The notes: generated by a model from the letters alone, not told the origin. A stretch of 64,000 nt of DNA from Oleisolibacter albus (GCF_003336875.1 NZ_QGNJ01000004.1:186001-250000), one strand, 5' to 3'; shown: positions 1 to 8,664, counted from the stretch's first letter. Translations and numbers: made by a program.

Positions 1-520
1 CGTGGGTCTGCGCATCGACGTCGGGATTGACGCGGATGGCGATGGGCATGGTCCGGCCCAGGCCGGCGGCGACCTCCGACAGCGTCTCCAGTTCCGGCAG
101 GCTCTCCACATTGATCTGGTGGATGCCGGCGGCCAGCGCCGCCGCCATCTCCTCGCGGGTCTTGCCGACGCCGGAGAAGACGATGCGGTCGGCCGGAATG
201 CCGGCGGCCAGGGCCCGGCGCATCTCGCCCGCCGACACCACGTCGGCCCCGGCGCCCAGGCCGGCCAGGGTACGGATCACCGCCAGGTTGGAGTTGGCCT
301 TCAGCGCGTAGCAGAGATCGACCTGGAACCCCGCCCGCCCGTCGGCGGCGCGATAGGGGGCGAAGGCGTCGGCATAGGCGCGCCAGTTCGCCTCCAGTCC
401 GGCGCTGGAATAGACATAGACCGGGGTGCCGACGGCGGCGGCGATGGCGGCCAGCGGCACATCCTCGGCCCGCATCCGGCCGTCCACATAGCGGAAGCCC
501 GGCGTGGGGAAGCAGCTCAT
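1..520 (-). CDS. lysA: Diaminopimelate decarboxylase LysA (N-terminal part; 3' end outside window)
   Basis: This enzyme decarboxylates meso-diaminopimelate to L-lysine in the cytoplasm and depends on PLP. The visible residues include the motif YALKANSN, whose lysine forms the PLP Schiff base in the fold-III decarboxylase family. The later stretch GAGADVVSAGE is also typical of LysA. The gene runs off the left edge, so only about 173 residues are seen. The start ATG at 518-520 overlaps the stop of the upstream lipoprotein gene by four bases (ATGA), which indicates translational coupling in an argH-lipoprotein-lysA operon. That gene order is common in proteobacteria. The assignment is secure; only the C-terminal half cannot be judged. 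Confidence 0.93.
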   Translation of the reverse strand, partial: MSCFPTPGFRYVDGRMRAEDVPLAAIAAAVGTPVYVYSSAGLEANWRAYADAFAPYRAADGRAGFQVDLCYALKANSNLAVIRTLAGLGAGADVVSAGEMRRALAAGIPADRIVFSGVGKTREEMAAALAAGIHQINVESLPELETLSEVAAGLGRTMPIAIRVNPDVDAQTH

Positions 521-843
521 CGTGTCCCCGTATTGGTGGTGGCGGTGCCGGCGGGCAGGCCCGCCTTGGTCTCCGGTCCCCCCACCGGCTTGGGGATGTC
601 GCTGCCGCTGGGGACGGTGGCCGTCGGTCTGGCCGCGGCCGTGGCGGCGGCCGACGGGGCCGGCCCGGTGGTTCCGGCCGTGGAAGTGCCCGCGGCGGTG
701 CCGGCGGCGGGCTGGGGGTCCAGGGCCGGGTCCGGATAGGTGCGCAGCTGTGTGCTGCCCTCCGGTGCCATGGGGAAGGACGGCCGCACGCCGCAGCCGG
801 CCAGCAGCAGCGGCAGCAGGATCAGGGCAGGGGACAGACGCAT
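517..843 (-). CDS. Small lipoprotein between argH and lysA (LptM/YifL-like)
   Basis: This is a 108-residue predicted outer-membrane lipoprotein. It has an N-terminal signal [17 protein letters not shown] with a lipobox ending at Cys17, followed by a long Ala/Pro/Thr/Gly-rich tail with no recognisable fold. A small lipoprotein at exactly this place, between argH and lysA, is a conserved feature. The best-known relative is LptM (YifL), which helps mature the LPS transporter LptD. The position and lipobox are seen directly, whereas the LptM role is inferred. The start overlaps the argH stop by one base (TGATG) and the stop overlaps lysA by four, so all three genes should be co-translated. Confidence 0.75.
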   Translation of the reverse strand: MRLSPALILLPLLLAGCGVRPSFPMAPEGSTQLRTYPDPALDPQPAAGTAAGTSTAGTTGPAPSAAATAAARPTATVPSGSDIPKPVGGPETKAGLPAGTATTNTGTR

Positions 844-2255
844 CACAGGAACCGCTCCCGGGCGGCCTTCACCGCCGCTTTCACGATGTCGGGGGAGGTG
901 CCGCCGAAGCTGGTCCGGCTGGCGACCGAGGCCTCCAGCGTCAGCACGCGGTAGACATCCTCGGTGATGCCGGCATGGACCGTCCGCATGGCGGCCAGCG
1001 GCAGGTCGGACAGGCCGACGCCCTGCTGTTCCGCCAGCTTGACGATGCTGCCGGTGACATGGTGCGCCTCGCGGAAGGGCAGGCCCAGGCTGCGCACCAG
1101 CCAGTCCGCCAGATCGGTGGCGGTGGGGAAGCCGGCCTCCACCGCCCGGCGCATGGCAGCCGGGTCGGCGGTCAGGTCGCGGATCATGCCGGTGGTGGCG
1201 GCCAGACACAGGGCCAGCGTCTCGTCGGCCTGGAACACCGGCTCCTTGTCCTCCTGCATGTCCTTGGAATAGGCCAGCGGCAGGCCCTTCATGACCACCA
1301 GCAGCCCGTTCAGCGCGCCGATGACGCGGCCGGTCTTGGCCCGTACCAGCTCGGCGGCGTCGGGGTTGCGTTTCTGCGGCATGATCGAGCTGCCGGTGGT
1401 GAAGGCGTCCGTCAGCCGCACAAACCGGAACTGGGTCGTGCACCACAGCACGATCTCCTCCGCCAGCCGCGACAGGTGGGTCGCGCAGATGGCGGCGGCC
1501 GACAGATATTCCAGCGCGAAGTCGCGGTCGGACACGGCATCCAGCGAATTGGCCGTGGGCCGGTCGAAGCCCAGGGCCGCCGCGGTCATGGCCCGGTCGA
1601 TGGGATAGGGCGTGCCGGCCAGGGCGGCACTGCCCAGCGGGCATTCGTTCAGCCGGGCGCGGGCGTCGCGCAGCCGGCCGCGGTCGCGCCCCAGCATCTC
1701 CACATAGGCCAGCAGATGGTGGCCGAAGGTCACGGGCTGGGCCGTCTGCAGATGGGTGAAGCCCGGCATGATGGTGCCGGCATGCTCCTCCGCCCGGTCG
1801 ATCAGCGCCGCCTGCAGTTCGCGGATGTCGCCATCCAGCCGGTCCAGCGCGTCCCGCACCCACAGCTTGAAATCGGTGGCCACCTGGTCGTTGCGGGACC
1901 GGGCCGTGTGCAGCCGTCCGGCGGCGGGGCCGATCAGCTCGCGCAGGCGGGACTCGACGTTCATGTGGATGTCTTCCAGCGCCACCGAGAACTGGAAGCG
2001 CCCCTCGGCGATCTCCTGCGCCACCTGGTCCAGGCCGCGGTGGATGGCCTCCACATCCTCGGCCGACAGGATGCCCTGGCGGCCCAGCATGGCGGCATGG
2101 GCCTTTGACCCGGCGATGTCCTGGGCCCACAGCGCCTTGTCGAAGCCGATGGAGGCGTTGATCTGCTGCATGATGGCCGCCGGCCCGCCGGAGAAGCGGC
2201 CGCCCCAAAGGGCGTTGGCGCTGGACGGGGACGGCGTGTCTGGCGTGGCTGGCAT
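843..2255 (-). CDS. argH: Argininosuccinate lyase
   Basis: ArgH cleaves argininosuccinate to arginine and fumarate, the last step of arginine biosynthesis. The 470-residue length fits the family. The fumarate-lyase signature [12 protein letters not shown] is present, as are the typical early segment [11 protein letters not shown] and the substrate-loop motif [12 protein letters not shown]. The chosen start is the ATG giving [10 protein letters not shown], about 14 residues ahead of the conserved WGGRF. Longer in-frame extensions run into the divergent thioredoxin gene and lack conservation. It is the first gene of an argH-lipoprotein-lysA operon with overlapping stop and start codons, which links arginine and lysine synthesis. 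Confidence 0.96.
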   Translation of the reverse strand: MPATPDTPSPSSANALWGGRFSGGPAAIMQQINASIGFDKALWAQDIAGSKAHAAMLGRQGILSAEDVEAIHRGLDQVAQEIAEGRFQFSVALEDIHMNVESRLRELIGPAAGRLHTARSRNDQVATDFKLWVRDALDRLDGDIRELQAALIDRAEEHAGTIMPGFTHLQTAQPVTFGHHLLAYVEMLGRDRGRLRDARARLNECPLGSAALAGTPYPIDRAMTAAALGFDRPTANSLDAVSDRDFALEYLSAAAICATHLSRLAEEIVLWCTTQFRFVRLTDAFTTGSSIMPQKRNPDAAELVRAKTGRVIGALNGLLVVMKGLPLAYSKDMQEDKEPVFQADETLALCLAATTGMIRDLTADPAAMRRAVEAGFPTATDLADWLVRSLGLPFREAHHVTGSIVKLAEQQGVGLSDLPLAAMRTVHAGITEDVYRVLTLEASVASRTSFGGTSPDIVKAAVKAARERFL

Positions 2256-2369
2256 CGGTTCGGTCGTCACGGCGGTTGACGGGGCGGGGGCGAGAGACGA
2301 GGTAAAGGGTCCGGTCCCGCAGCCGCTGCCATGGCAGCCGGCCCGGAACGGACAGACAAGAGGGCAAGA

Positions 2370-2966
2370 ATGGCGATTTTCCGGCGCTCCGCAATGGTCC
2401 TGCTGGCCTGCATGGCAGTTCTGCCCCTGACCGCCTGCGGTGAGGACCCGCAACCGGCCACGGCGCCGGGGGGGAATGCCGCCGCCCTGCCCGCCTTCCA
2501 GGGTGACACCCGGCCCTTCGCCGCCACGCCGGGCCGGCCGCCGGCCCCGGATTTTCCCTTCGCCGATGCCGGGGGGCGGGACCTCACCCTGGCCGACCGG
2601 CGGGGCAGGGTGGTGCTGGTCAATCTCTGGGCCACCTGGTGCGCCCCGTGCGTCAAGGAGATGCCGTCCCTGGACCGGCTGCAGGCAGAGCTCGGCGGCG
2701 CCGATTTCGAGGTGGTCGCCATTTCCCTGGACCGCGGCGGGTTGCAGGCGGTCAAGCCCTTCCTCGACCAGAACGGCATCACCCGCCTTGCCCCCTATCT
2801 CGACCCGCGGATGACGGCCATGAAGCTGGCCCAGCCGCTGGAAGGACTGCCCACCAGCATCCTGGTGGACCGCCAGGGACGCGAGGTCGGCCGCCTGCCC
2901 GGCGGGGCCGACTGGTCGGGCCAAGCGGCCAAGGCCCTGATCCGCGCCGTCCTGGCGGAGGGGTGA
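2370..2966 (+). CDS. TlpA-like thiol-disulfide oxidoreductase lipoprotein
   Basis: This is a 198-residue predicted membrane-anchored periplasmic thioredoxin-fold protein of the TlpA/ResA group. The N-terminal hydrophobic segment ends in a lipobox LTAC at Cys23. The active site WATWCAPC places the redox cysteines at about 91 and 94, after the usual beta strand VVLVNLW. A later cis-proline-type stretch GLPTSILVD is also present. Such proteins reduce disulfides for cytochrome c or copper-centre assembly; the exact client is not visible here. The gene diverges from argH, a placement also known for alphaproteobacterial tlpA. The ATG at 2370 is preferred over an upstream ATG at 2331 because it directly precedes the signal peptide and follows a purine-rich AGGGCAAG. 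Confidence 0.85.
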   Translation: MAIFRRSAMVLLACMAVLPLTACGEDPQPATAPGGNAAALPAFQGDTRPFAATPGRPPAPDFPFADAGGRDLTLADRRGRVVLVNLWATWCAPCVKEMPSLDRLQAELGGADFEVVAISLDRGGLQAVKPFLDQNGITRLAPYLDPRMTAMKLAQPLEGLPTSILVDRQGREVGRLPGGADWSGQAAKALIRAVLAEG

Positions 2967-3067
2967 CGGAAGCGGAAGGACGGGGGAGGGGCCGGCAGCC
3001 GGCGCGGGCGGAGCAGTCTGCCCCGAAAGAATCCTTCTCCCACCCCAGATCCTGTGTCATTGTTGAC

Positions 3068-3121
3068 GTGAACACACCATGAACATGACGGCCGGCGGCC
3101 CACTATGAACCGACCATGAAC
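3068..3121 (+). promoter_or_regulatory. Four RTGAAC direct repeats in two 11-bp-spaced pairs
   Basis: Hexamers GTGAAC (3068) and ATGAAC (3079, 3105, 3116) form two pairs. Within each pair the starts are 11 bp apart, about one helical turn. The two pairs are 37 bp apart start to start. They end about 40 bp before the HTH gene at 3160. An operator, perhaps for autoregulation, is the simplest reading. No known regulator with this site is recognised. Confidence 0.4.
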
Positions 3122-3159
3122 GGGGCCGCCGCTGGCCGCCGGAACCGATCGGGGTGTCC

Positions 3160-3633
3160 ATGCCGACATTGAAGCAGTTCGAGGCGGCGTTGCGGGAGCA
3201 GGGACAGGAGGCGGCTCTGGCCATCCTGGAGGATCTGCAGACCCGCGACCGGGCCACACGCAGCATCCGTCCGGCCCGCCGCCTGACCGGGCGCAAGATG
3301 ACGCCGGAACTGGCGCGGGAGGTGCTGCATCTGCACCGGACCACCTCCATGACCCAGCAGGAGATCGCCTTCCGTCTGGGCGTCAACCAGGGCCGGGTCA
3401 ATGAGGTGGTGAAGCACGGCAAATGGCTGAGCGGGGACCCCGCGGCCCCCGAAGCCGTCGCCCGCGACAAGGCCAGGAAGCGGGCGGACGCCGGCATCGG
3501 CATTCCCGCCCGTTCCGACAGTCCCGTCAAGGCGCCGACCGGTCCGGTATCGAAACAAGCCCGGCGCCGGCCGGAAAAGCCCCAGCCGGACGCGCCGCCG
3601 GCGCGTCCGGGGCAATTGTCGTTCGGACTCTAA
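3160..3633 (+). CDS. Small helix-turn-helix protein of unknown function
   Basis: This 157-residue cytoplasmic protein has a clear HTH in the middle. Around residues 45-90 it reads MTPELAREVLHLHR, then MTQQEIAFRLGVNQGRVNEV, the pattern of a sequence-specific DNA-binding helix pair (Q-x-x-IA-x-x-LGV-x-x-x-RV). The C-terminal 50 residues are basic, Pro/Ala-rich and probably disordered, ending LSFGL. The ATG at 3160 is chosen; a GTG six bases upstream is an alternative. No ligand domain is visible, so it may be a simple repressor or a nucleoid-associated regulator. The RTGAAC repeats just upstream are candidate binding sites. The precise role is unknown. Confidence 0.7.
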   Translation: MPTLKQFEAALREQGQEAALAILEDLQTRDRATRSIRPARRLTGRKMTPELAREVLHLHRTTSMTQQEIAFRLGVNQGRVNEVVKHGKWLSGDPAAPEAVARDKARKRADAGIGIPARSDSPVKAPTGPVSKQARRRPEKPQPDAPPARPGQLSFGL

Positions 3634-3661
3634 GGGAACCGGCCGGGGGCGGCCCTGCCGG

Positions 3662-4753
3662 TCAGCGATAGCGCTCCAGCCAATGGGCATAGGGCGCCGG
3701 CAGGGTCCAGGACGGCTTCTCCACGCCCAGATCCTTGGCCGCGGCATAGGGCCAGTGCGGGTTGGCCAGCAGCGGCCGGCCGATCATGGCCACATCGATG
3801 ACCCCCTCGCGGATCAGCCGGTCGGCCTGCTCGGCCGGGCCCACATTCCAGGTGGTGGAGCCGGGCAGGCCGGTCTCGGTCAGCACGCGCCGCGCCGTCT
3901 GCGCCAGCATGGCCGGCCCCCAGGGGATCTGGGCCTTGGGCGTGGAAAAGCCCATGCTGACATCCAGGAAATCCAGCCCTTCGGCCTTGAAGCGCTGCAC
4001 CAGCCCGATGGCCTCGGCCAGGGTCTCCTCGTCGCGCCCGTCGAACTCGATGACGCCGAAGCGGGCGGTCAGCGGCAGATGCTCCGGCCAGACCGCGCGC
4101 ACGGCGGCCAGTGTCTCCAGCAGGAAGCGGCCGCGATTCTCGGCGCTGCCGCCATACTCGTCGGTGCGCTGGTTGGCATGGACGGAGAAGAAGCTCTGCG
4201 CCAGATAGCCATGGGCGAAGTGCAGCATCAGCCATTTGAAGCCGGCATCGCGGGCGCGGATGGCAGCGGCCACGAAGTCGCCCCGGATCCGCTCGATGTC
4301 GGCCTTGGTCATCTCCCGCGGCACGCGCGGCAGCCCGCCGCCGAAGGCGATGGCCGAGGGGGAGATGGTCTCCCAGCCGCGCGGATCGCCTGCCGGGATG
4401 TGGTCGTCGCCTTCCCAGGGCTTGTTGGCGCTGCCCTTGCGGCCGGCATGGCCGATCTGGATGCCGGGCACGGCGCCGGCCTTGGCGATGGCGGCCACCA
4501 TCGGCTCCAGCGCCGCCGCCTGCGCATCGTTCCACAGGCCCAGGCAGCCCGGGGTGATGCGCCCCTCCGGCGAGACGCCGGTGGCCTCCACCACCACCAG
4601 CCCGGCGCCGCCGCGGGCCAGGCTGGCCAGATGCACGGCGTGCCAGTCGTTGGCGACGCCATCGGTCGCCATATATTGGCACATGGGCGACACCGCGATG
4701 CGGTTGCGCAGGGTGACATCCTTCAGATGGAAGGGATCGAACAAGCTCGGCAT
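3662..4753 (-). CDS. NADH:flavin oxidoreductase, Old Yellow Enzyme family (YqjM-like)
   Basis: This is a 363-residue FMN-dependent ene-reductase that reduces activated C=C bonds with NAD(P)H. It has the TIM-barrel start LFDPFHLKDVTLRNRI and the motif SPMCQY with Cys25, the position of the redox-sensing Cys26 of YqjM. It also has the FMN and substrate-binding stretches QIGHAGRKGS and HFAHGYLAQSFF, and DEYGGSAENR. The physiological substrate cannot be read from sequence; quinones, nitro compounds or enones are typical. The ATG at 4753 has GGAG about 9 bases upstream, and the in-frame GTG six bases earlier has too little spacing. It is divergent from an ArsR regulator with a dyad operator between them, so induction by an electrophile or ligand sensed by that regulator is likely. 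Confidence 0.9.
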   Translation of the reverse strand: MPSLFDPFHLKDVTLRNRIAVSPMCQYMATDGVANDWHAVHLASLARGGAGLVVVEATGVSPEGRITPGCLGLWNDAQAAALEPMVAAIAKAGAVPGIQIGHAGRKGSANKPWEGDDHIPAGDPRGWETISPSAIAFGGGLPRVPREMTKADIERIRGDFVAAAIRARDAGFKWLMLHFAHGYLAQSFFSVHANQRTDEYGGSAENRGRFLLETLAAVRAVWPEHLPLTARFGVIEFDGRDEETLAEAIGLVQRFKAEGLDFLDVSMGFSTPKAQIPWGPAMLAQTARRVLTETGLPGSTTWNVGPAEQADRLIREGVIDVAMIGRPLLANPHWPYAAAKDLGVEKPSWTLPAPYAHWLERYR

Positions 4754-4798
4754 ATCCACAGGCTCCGGAGTCCGGTTGGGAATTTGATGGTTCGCTTG

Positions 4799-4814
4799 TA
4801 CGATGTTTATCGAA
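4799..4814. promoter_or_regulatory. Dyad operator between the OYE gene and arsR
   Basis: The 16-bp sequence TACGATGTTTATCGAA is an inverted repeat with one mismatch (TTCGAT / ATCGTA arms around AAAC on the other strand). It is flanked by a wider GTTCG...CGAAC pair (4790-4815). It lies 45 bp from the OYE start and 40 bp from the arsR start. A winged-helix ArsR dimer would be expected to bind such a site and control both genes. Confidence 0.55.
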
Positions 4815-4854
4815 CTATGGCAAGAGCCAAGGCCGCCTGATAGAATGCGTCATC

Positions 4855-5157
4855 ATGCGCGCCTATAAGCACCCCGCCATCGAGGATGTGAGACCGGAGG
4901 ATTTCTTCCACGCGCTCAGCGATCCGGTCCGTCTCGCCATCGTCCGCCAGCTGGCCCGCGAGGGGGAGGCCAGCTGCGCCGCCCTGGACGGCGGACGGCC
5001 GAAATCCAGCATGTCCCACCATTTTCGCGTGCTGCGGGAGGCCGGGCTGGTGCAGACGCGCCCGGCCGGGGTGACCCATATGAACACCCTGCGCCGGGAC
5101 GAGCTGGACCGCCGCTTCCCCGGCCTGCTGGATGCCGTGCTGGCGGCCATCGGGTGA
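4855..5157 (+). CDS. ArsR-family winged-helix transcriptional regulator
   Basis: This is a 100-residue compact repressor-type protein. The N-terminal helix FFHALSDPVRLAIVRQLARE matches the ArsR/SmtB start. The recognition helix region SSMSHHFRVLREAGLVQTRP is characteristic (S-x-x-SHH-x-x-x-LR-x-AGL-V). It lacks the ELCVCDL metal-binding motif of metal-sensing ArsR proteins; the equivalent region is ASCAALDG with a single Cys. It is therefore more likely to sense an organic or redox signal. It is transcribed divergently from an Old Yellow Enzyme, a pairing often seen in alphaproteobacteria, and probably represses it through the dyad at 4799-4814. Confidence 0.85.
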   Translation: MRAYKHPAIEDVRPEDFFHALSDPVRLAIVRQLAREGEASCAALDGGRPKSSMSHHFRVLREAGLVQTRPAGVTHMNTLRRDELDRRFPGLLDAVLAAIG

Positions 5158-5213
5158 GGGAAAGACCCTCCGTCTTCCTACGGTGTGTTCTCCGCCCGCT
5201 TCCGTCCCCTTCG

Positions 5214-5344
5214 GCGTCGTCCCCGCGCAGGCGGGGACCCAGGGGACGCCAAGACCGGCGCGCCCCGGCCCTTGATGCCCGTCCGCGCGGGGAGAGGCCG
5301 GGAAAGGGCCGCGCGGCCCCGTTCCCTCCCCCGGCGGGGGAGGG
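5214..5344. repeat. Intergenic palindromic repeats (REP-like)
   Basis: Two GC-rich palindromes lie in the 232-bp gap between arsR and hbd. CCCCGCGCAGGCGGGG (5221-5236) sits in a longer block followed by ACCCAGG, a type scattered in many GC-rich alphaproteobacterial genomes. The second is CCCTCCCCC-GGC-GGGGGAGGG (5324-5344). Both can form hairpins. They lie between convergent genes and may act as terminators or mRNA 3' end stabilisers. Membership of a genome-wide family is an inference from their style. Confidence 0.55.
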
Positions 5345-5389
5345 GTCCAGGCGCAGCAGGATGGAGGAAGGGCGCGGGGGAGCGGTGAC

Positions 5390-6262
5390 TTACCGCGTCG
5401 GCCGCGGGGTCGGGCCGGAATAATCGTAGAAGCCGCGGCCCACCTTGCGGCCGAGCCAGCCGGCCTCGACATACTTCACCAGCAGCGGGCAGGGCCGGTA
5501 CTTGCTGTCGGCCAGCCCCTCATACAGCACCTGCATGATCGACAGGCAGGTGTCCAGGCCGATGAAATCCGCCAGCTCCAGCGGGCCCATCGGGTGGTTG
5601 GCGCCCAGCTTCATGGCGGTGTCGATGGCTTCCACGCCGCCCACGCCCTCATACAGGGTGTAGATGGCCTCGTTGATCATCGGCAGCAGGATGCGGTTGA
5701 CGATGAAGGCCGGGAAGTCCTCGGCCACGGCCGCGGTCTTGCCCAGCCTGGCCGTCAGCGCCTTGATGGCCTGGAAGGTCTCGTCATCGGTGGCGATGCC
5801 GCGGATCAGCTCGACCAGCTGCATCACCGGCACCGGGTTCATGAAATGCATGCCCATGAACTTCGACGGGCGGTCGGTGCTGGCGGCCAGCCGGGTGATG
5901 CTGATCGAACTGGTGTTGGTGGCGATCAGGGCGGCGGGCTTCAGGTTCGGCACCAGCGCCTTGAAGATCTGGCGCTTGGTATCCTCGCTCTCGGTGGCGG
6001 CCTCGATGACCAGATCGCTGTCGGCGAAGACGGACAGGCTGGTGCCGGTCCCGATCCGGGCCAGCGCCGCCTGCTTGTCGGCCTCGGTCAGCTTGCCCTT
6101 GGCGATCTGCCGGTCGAGATTCTTGCCGATGCCGGCCACAGCCTTGGCCAACTGGTCGGCGCTGATGTCGCTGATGATGACGGACAGGCCCGCCACGGCA
6201 CAGACCTGGGCGATGCCGCTGCCCATCTGGCCGGCGCCGATGACACCGATCTTCTCGATCAT
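5390..6262 (-). CDS. hbd: 3-hydroxybutyryl-CoA dehydrogenase
   Basis: This is a 290-residue NAD(P)-dependent dehydrogenase interconverting 3-hydroxybutyryl-CoA and acetoacetyl-CoA, in beta-oxidation, butyrate or PHB metabolism. The Rossmann motif GVIGAGQMGSGIAQ is at residues 5-18. The catalytic region MGMHFMNPVPVMQLVE contains the His, and Asn is present in ANHPMGPLELADFIGLD, all standard for the short HBD/PaaH type. The start has AGAGG six bases upstream, while upstream in-frame ATGs lack this. It follows etfB-etfA on the same strand, the usual alphaproteobacterial order, so electrons from acyl-CoA oxidation and the next oxidation step are encoded together. Confidence 0.94.
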   Translation of the reverse strand: MIEKIGVIGAGQMGSGIAQVCAVAGLSVIISDISADQLAKAVAGIGKNLDRQIAKGKLTEADKQAALARIGTGTSLSVFADSDLVIEAATESEDTKRQIFKALVPNLKPAALIATNTSSISITRLAASTDRPSKFMGMHFMNPVPVMQLVELIRGIATDDETFQAIKALTARLGKTAAVAEDFPAFIVNRILLPMINEAIYTLYEGVGGVEAIDTAMKLGANHPMGPLELADFIGLDTCLSIMQVLYEGLADSKYRPCPLLVKYVEAGWLGRKVGRGFYDYSGPTPRPTR

Positions 6263-6359
6263 TTGCACCTCTGCTGGCATGCATGCCTCCGCTGGATATG
6301 TATCCGCTGGCATCTGCGCCGCGCCCACGGCGGCGTGCCCTCGGGAAATCCGCATGGAA

Positions 6360-6387
6360 ACGGGCGGCCCGTCGCCGGACCGCCCGT
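6360..6387 (-). other. Intercistronic hairpin between etfA and hbd
   Basis: Arms ACGGGCGG (6360-6367) and CCGCCCGT (6380-6387) form an 8-bp stem in the 138-bp gap. There is no T-run, so it is more likely a processing or stabilising hairpin, or a weak attenuator, than a strong terminator. Confidence 0.35.
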
Positions 6388-6400
6388 CAGGATACACCCG

Positions 6401-7342
6401 TTACTTCGAGACGGCCTCGGTGAGTTCCGGCACGGCCTTGAACAGGTCGGCGACCAGACCGTAATCGGCGATCTGGAAGATCGGCGCCTCTTCATCCTTG
6501 TTGATGGCGACGATGACCTTGCTGTCCTTCATGCCGGCCAGATGCTGGATGGCGCCCGAGATGCCGACGGCGATGTACAGCTCCGGCGCCACGATCTTGC
6601 CGGTCTGACCGACCTGGTAGTCGTTGGGCACGAAGCCGGCATCCACCGCGGCGCGCGAAGCGCCGACGGCGGCACCCAGCTTGTCCGCCAGCGTGTCCAG
6701 CATGTGGAAATTGTCGCCGGACTGCATGCCGCGGCCGCCGGAGACGATGACGCGGGCGCTGGTCAGCTCCGGCCGCTCGGACTTGGTCAGCTCGGCCGAA
6801 ACGAAGCTGGACAGGCCGGCCTCGCCCGTGGCGGCCAGCGCCGTCACGCTGCCGCTGCCGCCGGTGGCGGCCACGGCCTCGAACGCCGTGCCGCGCACGG
6901 TGACGACCTTGACCGCATCGGCCGACTGCACCGTGGCCACGGCGTTGCCGGCATAGATCGGCCGCTCGAACGTGTCGGCGGACACCACGGCGCTGATCTC
7001 GCTGATCGGCTGCACGTCCAGCAGCGCCGCCACGCGCGGGGCCACGTTCTTGCCGAAGGTGGTGGCGGCGAACAGCACATGGCCGTAGCCGCCGGCCTTG
7101 ACCGCGGCGGCCACCAGCGGGGCCACGTTCTCGGCCAGGGCGTGGGCGTATTCGGCCGCATCGGCCACCAGGACCGTGCCGACACCGGCAACCTTGGCGG
7201 TGGCGTCCGCCGCGGCGGCCACACCCTGACCCAGCACCAGCACATCGGCCGTGCCGCCGATCTTGGCGGCGGCGCCCAGGGTGGTCAGGGTCGGCTTCTT
7301 CACGTCGCCCGTGGAGGGCTCGGCAATGACCAGAATGCTCAT
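6401..7342 (-). CDS. etfA: Electron transfer flavoprotein alpha subunit
   Basis: This 313-residue subunit of the ETF heterodimer binds FAD. It carries electrons from acyl-CoA and other dehydrogenases to ETF:quinone oxidoreductase. The N-terminal domain begins [10 protein letters not shown]. The C-terminal FAD domain shows the signature [14 protein letters not shown], then [34 protein letters not shown] and [12 protein letters not shown], the classic EtfA pattern. It lies 25 bp downstream of etfB and upstream of hbd, consistent with one operon. Confidence 0.96.
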   Translation of the reverse strand: MSILVIAEPSTGDVKKPTLTTLGAAAKIGGTADVLVLGQGVAAAADATAKVAGVGTVLVADAAEYAHALAENVAPLVAAAVKAGGYGHVLFAATTFGKNVAPRVAALLDVQPISEISAVVSADTFERPIYAGNAVATVQSADAVKVVTVRGTAFEAVAATGGSGSVTALAATGEAGLSSFVSAELTKSERPELTSARVIVSGGRGMQSGDNFHMLDTLADKLGAAVGASRAAVDAGFVPNDYQVGQTGKIVAPELYIAVGISGAIQHLAGMKDSKVIVAINKDEEAPIFQIADYGLVADLFKAVPELTEAVSK

Positions 7343-7367
7343 GATTGCTCTCTCCCTTCCGCGGACG

Positions 7368-8117
7368 TCAGATCACGCGCGCTTCGTCGCGCAGCTTGGC
7401 CACCAGCTCCTGCACGGAGCCGACCTTGACGCCACCCTGGCGCTTCGGCGGTTCGGTGACCTTCAGCGTCTTCAGACGAGGGGTGAAATCGGCGCCCAGC
7501 GCGGCCGGATCGATGGTCTCGATCGGCTTCTTCTTGGCCTTCATGATGTTGGGCAGCGAGGCGTAGCGCGGCTCGTTCAGGCGCAGATCGGCGGTGACGA
7601 TGGCCGGCAGCTTCAGCGACAGCGTCTCCAGACCGCCATCGACCTCGCGGGTGACGGCGACGGTGCCGGCGGCCGGCTCCACCTTGCTGGCGAAGGTGCC
7701 CTGGGCCCAGCCCAGCAGCGCCGCCAGCATCTGGCCGGTCTGGTTGCTGTCGTCGTCGATGGCCTGCTTGCCCAGGATGACCAGCTGCGGCTGCTCCTTC
7801 TCCACCAGGGTCTTCAGCGTCTTGGCCACGGCCAGCGGCTGCACCTCGGCATCGGTCTGCACCAGGATGCCGCGGTCTGCCCCCATGGCCAGCGCCGTGC
7901 GGATGGTTTCCTGGGCCGAGGCCGGGCCGATGGAGACGACCACGATTTCGGTTGCGGCGCCCTTCTCCTTCAGGCGCACGGCCTCTTCGACGGCGATCTC
8001 GTCGAACGGGTTCATCGACATCTTGACGTTGGCAAGTTCGACGCCCGTGTTGTCCGGCTTCACGCGGATCTTGACGTTGTAGTCAACGACCCGCTTCACG
8101 GCGACCAGTATCTTCAT
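7368..8117 (-). CDS. etfB: Electron transfer flavoprotein beta subunit
   Basis: This is a 249-residue AMP-binding subunit of ETF, of standard length. It begins [20 protein letters not shown]. It carries the segment [30 protein letters not shown]..., which contains the EtfB recognition-loop pattern near [18 protein letters not shown]. It is the first gene of the etfB-etfA-hbd operon. In many alphaproteobacteria etfB directly follows a twin-transmembrane protein and PduO. Here those two genes lie at 11-11.9 kb and an intervening TonB receptor gene on the other strand separates them. Confidence 0.96.
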   Translation of the reverse strand: MKILVAVKRVVDYNVKIRVKPDNTGVELANVKMSMNPFDEIAVEEAVRLKEKGAATEIVVVSIGPASAQETIRTALAMGADRGILVQTDAEVQPLAVAKTLKTLVEKEQPQLVILGKQAIDDDSNQTGQMLAALLGWAQGTFASKVEPAAGTVAVTREVDGGLETLSLKLPAIVTADLRLNEPRYASLPNIMKAKKKPIETIDPAALGADFTPRLKTLKVTEPPKRQGGVKVGSVQELVAKLRDEARVI

Positions 8118-8664
8118 GGCGATCCCCTGGCAGGAAGGCTTTGGGTTGCGGCGGCGATGTGCCGGCCGTTCCTCATGGTTCGGGGGCGTTGATTCCGATC
8201 CGGCCCCGTGTCCGGGACCGTTGCGCCGTCCAGCCCCCTTGATCGGGCCGGCGCAGGGTAGGTTGCGCTGCACACATGTGTCAATCGGCTGAATCCCGTG
8301 GCGAATCCCTGCAACGTCCTGCCGCAGGCTGCTGTGCGCAAGGCCCGATCCGCTCCGGAGTCCAGGCCGGCAAAGGGTTTCCCCGCCGCCGGCACCTTCC
8401 GTTTACGTAATGGGCAGATCATACCGCGCTTTCGAGCGAATGCAAGATCCGGTGCGCCCGCCGGGGCCGGGGTCCCGATCCTGGCCCCGGCGGGCCGGAC
8501 GGCGGAGTGGGCCGCCTCCCGGTACCGTCGACAAGATCTTGCAACTGCGAATAAGTTGCGTATAAGCGGGATCGAACCGGGCCGCCTGGGGAGCTTGCCG
8601 GCCCAATCGCAAATCAGAATGAATCGTACTCGGGGCCGGGCTGCCTCGGTGAAGGGGAATGCAG
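8118..8664. other. 547-bp divergent intergenic region between etfB and the TonB receptor
   Basis: No gene is supported here. Three signals are visible. The palindrome ACACATGTGT at 8272-8281 is on the etfB side and may be an operator. A 13-bp perfect stem with a 14-nt loop lies at 8456-8495 (arms GCCCGCCGGGGCC and its complement). A promoter-like element for the TonB receptor is at 8539-8566. A cobalamin riboswitch was looked for on both strands and no convincing B12 box was found. Confidence 0.6.
8539..8566 (+). promoter_or_regulatory. Candidate promoter with Fur-like box for the TonB receptor
   Basis: TTGCAA (8539-8544) and TATAAG (8561-8566) are separated by 16 bp. The spacer carries TGCGAATAAGTTGCG (8546-8560), which resembles the alphaproteobacterial Fur-type box TGCGAATnATTCGCA at about 12 of 15 positions. 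A repressor bound there would block the promoter. It lies about 100 bp upstream of the receptor start. Confidence 0.4.

Noticed and set aside
8281-8460. Possible cobalamin riboswitch upstream of the TonB receptor, suggested by the nearby pduO and a stretch CCGGAGTCCAGGCCGGC
   Set aside because: The B12-box pattern AGCCxGGAGACCTGCC and the paired core are not satisfied on either strand; only short chance matches were seen.
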